From: Gammaproteobacteria bacterium
Lineage (GTDB): Bacteria; Pseudomonadota; Gammaproteobacteria; DSM-19610
Length of the DNA: 15,234 nt
Assembly (NCBI GenBank): GCA_030618475.1
Contig: JAUXDG010000039.1
Location: 1 to 15,234 of the forward strand
Reading direction: 5' to 3'
Position numbers and translations under genes: made by a program. The notes beneath the pieces are model-generated. The model ran no database searches, was not told where the DNA came from, and worked only from the letters and a program-made list of their open reading frames with translations. Of this stretch, positions 6,230 through 11,778 are shown piece by piece (position 1 is the stretch's first letter; the number at the start of each line of letters is the position of its first letter).

Positions 6230-7363
6230 TTACACAGACAACGGCCGTTCCCGGTGGTATTGCATGGCAAGCTGCTGACGTTTTTCGTAGGCTTCACGCG
6301 CAACGCGGACATCTTCCAGAAAGTAGGGTAATTCTTCGAGTGTGAGCGCCTGCGGGCCGTCCACCAGGGCCTTGGCAGGGTCAGGGTGGAAATCAACCAG
6401 GATCATATTTGCGCCTGCTATCACCCCTTGAGCCGTGACGTGCATGACATCCAGTAAGCCGTCCGGCGCCTGGTCCCGGGTACCCACGGAATGCGACGGG
6501 TCAATACAGACCGGCATGCGTGTTAAACGTCTTACAACCGGCACATGGGCAAAATCGACAAGGTTGCGGTGTGGATCACCCATGTTGGTTTTCATGCCAC
6601 GCAGGCCAAACACGACCTTACGGTTGCCCTCGCTGGCCAGGTACTCCGCCGCGTTGAGTGACTCTTCCAGCGTGATACCAAAGCCGCGTTTCAACAGTAC
6701 CGGGTACTCGCGTTGGCGGCCGACATATTTCAATAACTCGAAATTCTGTGTATTACGGGTACCGATCTGAAGCATTATCCCTGTTGGGTGACCGGTCTGC
6801 TCCAGGGCTTCACGGATTTCTACAACGTGCGCCTCGTGGGTAACCTCCATGGCCACCACTTTAATGCCATATTTGCCGGCCAGTTCGAAGACATAGGGAA
6901 GACAGGATTTGCCATGACCCTGGAAGGAATAGGGGCTGGTGCGTGGCTTATATGCCCCCATACGCGTACACACCTGACCCTGTTGCTGTAATGCCTGCAT
7001 CATGAGTTCGACGTGTTCGGGTGTATTTACTGCGCATAAACCGGCAAACACGTGCAGCGTATCCTGCCCGAAACGGACGCCGTTGTAATCGAACCAGGTG
7101 GGACGATTACCATCTTTATGGCGTCCCAGTACCCGGTACTCTTCGGAAATACGAACCACACGTTCGACCGCCGGCAGATTGGAGATATCTTCCACTGACA
7201 CTGAGGCGGTATCGCCAATCAAATAGACTTCGGTAAGCAGCTGCTGTTCGCCGGTTTCCTGATGTATGCGATGCCGCACGTTCGGGATCCGGTCAAGATA
7301 GACTTCCAGCTGACGGAATTCTTCACTGTCGGTTCTGGTGTCAGGGGAAAGAATCAGAATCAT
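6230..7363 (-). CDS. DAHP synthase-like protein (type I-beta), divergent
   Basis: A 377-residue protein of the class I-beta DAHP synthase fold, which condenses phosphoenolpyruvate and erythrose 4-phosphate in the first step of aromatic biosynthesis. An N-terminal ferredoxin-like regulatory domain (about 1-90) precedes the TIM barrel (about 91-350). Family signatures kept are GAYKPRTSPYSFQG (136-149), QIGTRNTQNFELLKYVG (199-215), LLKRG (223-227), CIDPSHSVG (286-294) and HPDPAKALVDGPQAL (326-340). Several usually invariant sites differ: GPCSVE is AGLCAVN (107-113), the ERG of CERGIRT is LRG (254-256), and IEVHP is VDFHP (323-327), which puts Asp where a metal-binding Glu is expected. The ligand candidates Cys110, His291 and Asp335 remain. 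ACAGGAAA lies about 5 nt before the ATG. It may be a specialised paralogue, so I leave the symbol blank; it is clearly DAHP-synthase-like, with activity uncertain. Confidence 0.82.
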   Translation of the reverse strand: MILILSPDTRTDSEEFRQLEVYLDRIPNVRHRIHQETGEQQLLTEVYLIGDTASVSVEDISNLPAVERVVRISEEYRVLGRHKDGNRPTWFDYNGVRFGQDTLHVFAGLCAVNTPEHVELMMQALQQQGQVCTRMGAYKPRTSPYSFQGHGKSCLPYVFELAGKYGIKVVAMEVTHEAHVVEIREALEQTGHPTGIMLQIGTRNTQNFELLKYVGRQREYPVLLKRGFGITLEESLNAAEYLASEGNRKVVFGLRGMKTNMGDPHRNLVDFAHVPVVRRLTRMPVCIDPSHSVGTRDQAPDGLLDVMHVTAQGVIAGANMILVDFHPDPAKALVDGPQALTLEELPYFLEDVRVAREAYEKRQQLAMQYHRERPLSV

Positions 7364-7375
7364 GGCATTTTCCTG

Positions 7376-7474
7376 TCATTGGTCCCGGGAGCGCAGGGAC
7401 AGATCATCATAGGTGTCAATCCTGCGGTCACGCAGATAGGGCCACGTGCGCCGCATCTCTTCACTGCGTTGCAT
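7376..7474 (-). pseudogene. Remnant: C-terminus of a nitrilase-type amidohydrolase (AguB-like)
   Basis: The minus strand from 7474 to the TGA at 7376-7378 encodes 32 residues, MQRSEEMRRTWPYLRDRRID followed by TYDDLSLRSRDQ. The pattern EEMRRTWPYLRDRRID resembles the extreme C-terminus of N-carbamoylputrescine amidase-type carbon-nitrogen hydrolases, as I remember them. The catalytic Glu-Lys-Cys core is absent, so it cannot be functional. It lies directly downstream of the agmatine deiminase remnant, the order expected for an aguA-aguB pair, which supports the reading as a deletion remnant. Family assignment rests on a short stretch. Confidence 0.5.
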
Positions 7475-7483
7475 GCAGCGTGA

Positions 7484-7621
7484 TTATCGGGTGATTGACG
7501 TTCTGAACTCAACACCTTTAGGGAATTGCATGGTCAGACAGTGCAGACTGCCGTACTGCTGGATCAACGCTGAACAGGGAATCCGGATAATTTCCCGGTC
7601 CGGGAAACCCGATTGCAGCAG
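7484..7621 (-). pseudogene. Remnant: C-terminus of agmatine deiminase (AguA-like)
   Basis: Reading the minus strand, codons from 7621 to the TAA at 7484-7486 give about 45 residues: LLQSGFPDREIIRIPCSALI, then QQYGSLHCLTMQFPKGVEF, then a short tail. FPDRE, the ALI segment and GSLHC.TMQ.P are the closing motifs of bacterial agmatine deiminase, whose catalytic cysteine lies in the GSLHC segment; that enzyme converts agmatine to N-carbamoylputrescine. A complete protein would be roughly 340-370 residues; upstream of 7621 the frame continues but turns into Gly/Ala/Arg-rich sequence without similarity. No start or N-terminal substrate-binding part is present, so this is a decayed gene fragment. Confidence 0.7.
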
Positions 7622-7792
7622 GCGGGCCGCCGCTCCCGGCTCGCCCGCAGGGAGCGCCCCCACGAGGCCATTGCTGCGTTCCGATCCTTGGAAAGGGCAG
7701 CCCATTCCCTGTTGGGTCGCGCCTCGCCTGAAGCGCCTGCTGGTGGTGCTCTGACCTCGTGTGGACGCTCTGAATGGGTCAATTAGGAGTAA
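7622..7792. other. GC-rich intergenic stretch with a short hairpin
   Basis: No credible gene is seen between the agmatine deiminase remnant and the small secreted protein. The sequence is GC-rich and contains a 7-bp inverted repeat (CGCTCCC at 7631-7637, GGGAGCG at 7650-7656). It has the look of a dispersed intergenic repeat or of inserted sequence that destroyed the aguA-like gene, but no second copy exists in the window to prove this. Confidence 0.4.
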
Positions 7793-8071
7793 CTAGCGCG
7801 GAACCACTGCATGAATCACGTGCTGGTGCTCGAAGTAGACGATGAAATCACCGTATACCCAGTGACTGATCGGCGGTTCACCAACCGGACCAAGGCGCTG
7901 CTGTGGCTCGCCGTACTGTTGTAAGACCTGCTCCATGACTATGCCGTGTGCGGGTCGCGCCACTGTGGAACCGGATTGTACCGATTCCACCAGTAAGGTA
8001 TCCGCGATAGCACCACCACCCGAGCAGACCAGCCCAAGCGAAAGCAGAAGGAAAAAGCTGAGTCGCCGCAT
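7793..8071 (-). CDS. Small secreted protein, possibly BamE/OmlA-like
   Basis: A 92-residue protein with a signal peptide (MRRLSFFLLLSLGLVCSGGG, cleavage near AIA-DT) and a short conserved-looking domain: GIVMEQVLQQYGEPQQRLGP, then VGEPPISHWVYGDFIVYFEH, then VIHAVVPR. The M..V...YG.P..R pattern recalls the SmpA/OmlA/BamE fold, but I cannot assign it to a named family; function is unknown. Upstream in-frame ATGs at 8107 and 8080 exist; I choose 8071 because AAGGA lies 8 nt before it and because the signal peptide then starts with the expected Met-Arg-Arg. It is divergent from lolC with 79 bp between the starts. The cysteine in the signal region (C16) lacks a convincing lipobox. Confidence 0.75.
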   Translation of the reverse strand: MRRLSFFLLLSLGLVCSGGGAIADTLLVESVQSGSTVARPAHGIVMEQVLQQYGEPQQRLGPVGEPPISHWVYGDFIVYFEHQHVIHAVVPR

Positions 8072-8092
8072 GTTGTCCATCCTTATTGTCAA

Positions 8093-8107
8093 CTTGTATA
8101 AGTACAA
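8093..8107. promoter_or_regulatory. Short inverted repeat between small secreted gene and lolC
   Basis: TTGTA and TACAA (5 bp each) flank a 4-nt centre, within the 79-bp region shared by the two divergent genes. It could be an operator or part of a promoter. No well-spaced -35/-10 pair was found for either gene. Confidence 0.25.
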
Positions 8108-8150
8108 TAATTGTTTTCGGCAGGCTGCGCTTGTGATTTAATGCGCCGCT

Positions 8151-9398
8151 ATGTTTCGACCTCTAGCATTGTATATCGGTCTGCGCTACACAGGCGCAAA
8201 ACGCCGTAACCACTTCATTTCCTTCATTTCACTGATCTCGATTATCGGTATCGGTCTGGGCGTTGCTGCACTGATCACGGTGCTATCTGTCATGAACGGC
8301 TTCGAACAGGAGCTGCGCACCCGCATTCTCGGGATGGCCTCGCACGCCAGTATCAGCAGCCATCAGAAACCGCTGACTGAGTGGGAACAACTGGCTGATC
8401 GAGCCACAGAGCACCCTGACGTGATCGGGGTGGCGCCCTATGTGCAGGGTGAAATCATGCTGACCAAAGGCAAGAAGGTGAGCGGGGCACTGGTGCGGGG
8501 CATTCTGCCAGACCAGGAGCCCAAGGTTTCCAGCGTCGGTCAACACATGCGCCACGGGCGGCTGGACGACCTTCAAGCGGGTGAATACCGCATCATCCTG
8601 GGCAATGAACTCGCCTACAGTCTGGGCGCGAACGTTGGTGACCAGGTCACCATGGTGACGCCCCAGGCCAATTTCAGCCCGGCCGGAATCCTGCCAAGAC
8701 TGCGCCGTTTCCGGGTCACGGGTATTTTTGACGTCGGAATGTATGAATATGACCGGGGTGTCGCACTGGTGCACATGGAGGATGCGGCACGGCTGTTCAA
8801 GCTCGACAACGCCATAACCGGCATTCGGCTCATGCTGAAAGACCTGTTCAAGGCACCACAGGTTTCCCGGCAACTGGCTGGGCAACTCGGTGATGGTTTA
8901 CGGGTGGAAGACTGGACCCGCCAGCACGCCAATTTTTTCCGTGCCGTACAGACCGAGAAAAGGGTCATGTTCGTGATTCTCACCCTGATCGTGGCGGTGG
9001 CAGCCTTTAACATCGTCTCGACCCTGGTCATGGTGGTTACCGACAAACGCGCCGATATCGCCATCCTGAGGACACTGGGCGCCACACCGGGCGATATTCT
9101 GCGCATCTTTATGATCCAGGGTGCCTTGATCGGTCTGCTGGGAACGGCATTGGGTATCGTCGGTGGCGTTGCGCTGGCCTTGAATGTCGAGACCATCGTG
9201 CCCGCTATCGAAGAGGCCTTCAGCGTCCAGTTCATGCCGGCCGATGTGTATTACATCAGCGACCTGCCTTCGAAACTGAACTGGCCGGACGTCTGGCAGA
9301 TCGGCACAGTGGCGTTCCTGCTGAGTTTCCTGGCGACCCTGTACCCTTCCTGGCACGCTTCCAGGACCCAGCCCGCCGAGGCGCTGCGCTATGAGTAG
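8151..9398 (+). CDS. lolC: Lipoprotein-releasing ABC transporter permease (LolC/LolF type)
   Basis: Inner-membrane permease of the Lol system, which extracts mature lipoproteins from the inner membrane and passes them to LolA. It has 415 residues, close to E. coli LolC (399) and LolE (414). The MacB/FtsX topology is visible: TM1 at about 23-47, a large periplasmic domain (48-270), then TM2 (273-297), TM3 (about 318-345) and TM4 (about 382-400). The N-terminus (ALYIGLRYTGAKRRNHFISF) and TLVMVVTDKRADIAILRTLG are family signatures. Residues PQANFSPAGILPRLRRF (171-187) correspond to the LolC hook that binds LolA. lolD follows, overlapping by 8 bp, and no lolE follows lolD, so this may be the single-permease LolF form; the alternative symbol would be lolF. 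No clear ribosome binding site precedes the ATG. Confidence 0.93.
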   Translation: MFRPLALYIGLRYTGAKRRNHFISFISLISIIGIGLGVAALITVLSVMNGFEQELRTRILGMASHASISSHQKPLTEWEQLADRATEHPDVIGVAPYVQGEIMLTKGKKVSGALVRGILPDQEPKVSSVGQHMRHGRLDDLQAGEYRIILGNELAYSLGANVGDQVTMVTPQANFSPAGILPRLRRFRVTGIFDVGMYEYDRGVALVHMEDAARLFKLDNAITGIRLMLKDLFKAPQVSRQLAGQLGDGLRVEDWTRQHANFFRAVQTEKRVMFVILTLIVAVAAFNIVSTLVMVVTDKRADIAILRTLGATPGDILRIFMIQGALIGLLGTALGIVGGVALALNVETIVPAIEEAFSVQFMPADVYYISDLPSKLNWPDVWQIGTVAFLLSFLATLYPSWHASRTQPAEALRYE

Positions 9399-10074
9399 CC
9401 CGCAGCCGATCCTGGCATGTTCGCAACTCACACGTTCCTTCACGGAAGGTGGATTTGACGTCAGCGTATTGAAAAATGTAAGCCTGACGGTTGAAGCCGG
9501 CCAGCGGATCGCCATCGTCGGCCAATCGGGCAGTGGGAAAAGTACCCTGTTGCATTTGCTGGGTGGACTGGATAAACCCACGGCAGGACAGGTACAACTG
9601 GCGGGTCATGATTTCAGCGCCATGAGCGAAAGCCGGCGCAGCCGCATGCGCAACCGATACCTGGGTTTCGTCTACCAGTTCCACCACCTGTTGCAGGAAT
9701 TCACCGCCCTGGAAAACGTCGCCATGCCGCTGGTGATTCGGGGTGTGCCAATCAGCGAGGCCCGGCAACAGGCATTGGACATTCTGGAGAAGGTCGGACT
9801 GGAAGCGCGCGTCGAGCACAAACCGTCAGAGTTATCGGGCGGCGAACGCCAGCGCGCCGCCGTTGCCCGCGCACTGGTCACGAAACCGGACTGCATACTG
9901 GCTGATGAACCGACAGGAAACCTTGATCGGCGTAATGCCGAACAGGTCTATCAAATCATGCTGGAATTGAACCGGGATATCAATACCAGCTTTGTCATCG
10001 TCACCCACGATACCGACATGGCCGGTCGTATGGATGTGGTCTGGCATTTACAGGACGGTACCCTGAAAGCCTGA
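9391..10074 (+). CDS. lolD: Lipoprotein-releasing ABC transporter ATP-binding protein LolD
   Basis: Cytoplasmic ATPase that powers the LolC/F permease. The 227 residues contain every ABC element in order: Walker A GQSGSGKST (44-52), Q-loop glutamine 96 (FVYQFHHLLQEFTALENVAM region), signature LSGGE (148-152), Walker B CILADEP (168-174) with catalytic Glu173, D-loop GNLD (176-179) and switch His206 (VTHD). Length matches E. coli LolD (233). VYQFHHLL.EFTALENV is typical of LolD among MacB-like ATPases. Its ATG lies inside the end of the permease gene (8-bp overlap), indicating coupled translation. A small membrane-protein gene follows after 22 bp. Confidence 0.95.
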   Translation: MSSPQPILACSQLTRSFTEGGFDVSVLKNVSLTVEAGQRIAIVGQSGSGKSTLLHLLGGLDKPTAGQVQLAGHDFSAMSESRRSRMRNRYLGFVYQFHHLLQEFTALENVAMPLVIRGVPISEARQQALDILEKVGLEARVEHKPSELSGGERQRAAVARALVTKPDCILADEPTGNLDRRNAEQVYQIMLELNRDINTSFVIVTHDTDMAGRMDVVWHLQDGTLKA

Positions 10075-10096
10075 GTGAATATATAAAGGAGGATTG

Positions 10097-10216
10097 ATGA
10101 TGTTTTCCTATGAACGCCACCTGGTTGTGGCGCTGGTGTTAGCCGTGCTGGTGGTGATTGCCGCCGTTGTCGCCGCATTTTTTGGCGTGTCCGTTCCATT
10201 TATCGGCAATAATTAG
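10097..10216 (+). CDS. Small single-pass membrane protein downstream of lolD
   Basis: A short gene preceded by a near-perfect ribosome binding site, AAAGGAGG (10085-10092), 4 nt before the first ATG and 7 nt before a second ATG at 10100. The product is 39 residues (38 from the second ATG): MMFSYERHLV, then a hydrophobic run VALVLAVLVVIAAVVAAFFG, ending VSVPFIGNN. The charged Glu-Arg-His before the hydrophobic run suggests one transmembrane helix. It lies 22 bp after lolD and is probably cotranscribed. Its stop codon shares bases with that of the convergent transglycosylase gene. No family is recognised; a role with the Lol transporter is only suggested by position. Confidence 0.7.
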   Translation: MMFSYERHLVVALVLAVLVVIAAVVAAFFGVSVPFIGNN

Positions 10217-10833
10217 AAAGGCCACCAGCCTTTGTCCAGCGAGTCTTCACACTTCGACAACTGGGTGTGGTAACTCTTGGCGCGGTTATCCACTTTCCGC
10301 GCCACTTTCATCAGCCAGGCTTTTTTCTTGTAGCTCTTGCGCTTAAAGCCGCCATGGCCTTCGTGGTAGGCGAGATACTGGTTATAGGCATCCCACTTGG
10401 AGATCCCGAGTTTGCGGTGGGAGACGCTGCCGTACCATCCGATAAAGTCCACCACATCCTCGAATTCGTCCCGGTCGGCCCAGCGGTTGCCGGTTGATTT
10501 GAGATACCAGTCCCAGGTGGAATCCTTGATCTGCCCGTAGCCATAGGCTGATGACATGCGGGTCCAGGGAATCACCCATAAGAGTTTTTTACGCGGTGGT
10601 TTTGCGTCGTGCACGAAGCGGGATTCCTGGTAGATGATGGCCAGTTGCACATGGACAGGCACCCCCCATTTTTCGTAACTGTCGAGCGCATCCGAATACC
10701 AGCCGCCTTTCTCGTTAAAAATGTCACAACTGTTGCGGATGTTTTCGGGGGGATTGTTGGCACAGGAAAGAACGACTGCTGCTGTCAGCAGCAGACATCC
10801 TGTAAAAATAACTTTTTTTGAGAAGCGCGGCAT
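10213..10833 (-). CDS. Lytic transglycosylase-like lipoprotein (SLT domain)
   Basis: A 206-residue envelope protein predicted to cleave peptidoglycan glycan strands. It has a lipoprotein signal peptide (1-23) with the lipobox VLSC and lipidated Cys24, followed by Ala-Asn-Asn, which would favour outer-membrane sorting by the Lol system. The catalytic-type motif IIYQESRF (67-74) gives Glu70, and AYGYGQIKDSTWDWYL and YLAYHEGHGGFKRKSYKKK match the later goose-lysozyme/SLT motifs (GYGQ, Y.AYHEG). The protein is short and has little beyond the catalytic domain. It converges on the small gene after lolD, sharing a TTAG stop overlap. No clear ribosome binding site precedes the ATG. It differs from the named E. 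coli Mlt proteins, so I assign no symbol. Confidence 0.88.
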   Translation of the reverse strand: MPRFSKKVIFTGCLLLTAAVVLSCANNPPENIRNSCDIFNEKGGWYSDALDSYEKWGVPVHVQLAIIYQESRFVHDAKPPRKKLLWVIPWTRMSSAYGYGQIKDSTWDWYLKSTGNRWADRDEFEDVVDFIGWYGSVSHRKLGISKWDAYNQYLAYHEGHGGFKRKSYKKKAWLMKVARKVDNRAKSYHTQLSKCEDSLDKGWWPF

Positions 10834-10913
10834 CGCTGGAAGCGCAGCTTAGCAGATTTCCGGGCAACGGGTTCAAGCGGCAGACAAAAACAGACCTCGC
10901 CATCGTAGGAGTA

Positions 10914-11669
10914 CTAAAAGTGCAGATACAGACCTGCGTAGGGACCATCGAATTCGACGTCCGCAAAGGAGTCGTCAAAGTCATCGAGATCCAGTTTGAT
11001 TTTTCTGTAACCGACATCCGCACCCACAAACCAGGGTGATGTATAGGTCGCCCGCACGGTGAAGTCGTAAAAACTGCTGCTCTGGTACTTGACATAGGCA
11101 CCGTCAGCGCTGACTGACAGGCCGGTCAAGGGCAGATCGGCACCGATACCGACATACGCCATCGGAACCCAGCCGGAGATATCCGCGGTCTGAGTTCCCG
11201 ATACGGCACCGGTTATGCGGGCTTTGCCGTCGATATATTTGGCGTTCAGTCCGAGATCGAGGTTGACGACGTTATCGAGCAGACTGTAGTAGAGGGTGAT
11301 ATCCGTCTGGTCGAGTTGGACCTTGCTGCTCACATCTTCATTGGCCTGAAAAGTAATGTCGCCATAGATCACCGTCTGCGCCAGCCTGCCGTTGGCATCC
11401 TCATCGATATCGGTTTTGCTGATTCTGACGTTTGGCAGCAGGGGTACGGGGTGCTCGAGACTGATGTAGTAATAACCCAGATTGCCGTCGTCGTAGCCCA
11501 GATCCTTGTTGACGTCGATATTATTGGACGAATCCTTGGTTTTGTAACGTGCCGTGCCGCCGATGTCGTAGTTCCAGTAGTTGGCGCCGACCCGCACGCC
11601 CAGGGTATCCGCCGCGGACAGGGTGGGAATCAGTAATACTGCTAATACAGTAATCAATGTGTGACGCAT
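10914..11669 (-). CDS. Outer membrane beta-barrel protein (TIGR04219-like)
   Basis: A 251-residue protein with a signal peptide (MRHTLITVLAVLLIPTLSA, then ADT) and a barrel-type mature part of alternating strands: LGVRVGANYWNYDIGG near the N-terminus, ITLYYSLLDNVVNLDLGLN, GWVPMAYVGIGADLPLTGLS and, at the end, YAGLYLHF, finishing in the aromatic Phe typical of Bam-inserted barrels. The pattern matches the TIGR04219 outer-membrane family as I remember it, whose function is unknown. An in-frame ATG lies 10 codons further upstream (11699); I choose 11669 because AAGGAGAG sits about 6 nt before it and the signal peptide starts cleanly. The gene is divergent from comEC. Aspartate-rich segments (VNKDLGYDDGN and DLDDFDDSFADVEFD) may be surface loops. 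Confidence 0.85.
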   Translation of the reverse strand: MRHTLITVLAVLLIPTLSAADTLGVRVGANYWNYDIGGTARYKTKDSSNNIDVNKDLGYDDGNLGYYYISLEHPVPLLPNVRISKTDIDEDANGRLAQTVIYGDITFQANEDVSSKVQLDQTDITLYYSLLDNVVNLDLGLNAKYIDGKARITGAVSGTQTADISGWVPMAYVGIGADLPLTGLSVSADGAYVKYQSSSFYDFTVRATYTSPWFVGADVGYRKIKLDLDDFDDSFADVEFDGPYAGLYLHF

Positions 11670-11726
11670 ACAACGCTCTCCTTGCCGGCTTCGCTGCAAT
11701 CCCCTAGCATAGCGCTACAGGGATGA

Positions 11727-11746
11727 TGAGACAGGGATTTGTCTCA
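11727..11746. promoter_or_regulatory. Inverted repeat in the OMP-comEC divergent region
   Basis: TGAGACA and TGTCTCA form a perfect 7-bp inverted repeat with a 6-nt centre. It lies 58 bp upstream of the OMP start and just before comEC. On the plus strand it is followed by five A residues rather than T residues, so it is a poor terminator in that direction; an operator is likelier. The regulator is unknown. Confidence 0.4.
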
Positions 11747-11778
11747 AAAACATGTCAGATAGCGGCATCAGGGATGAA

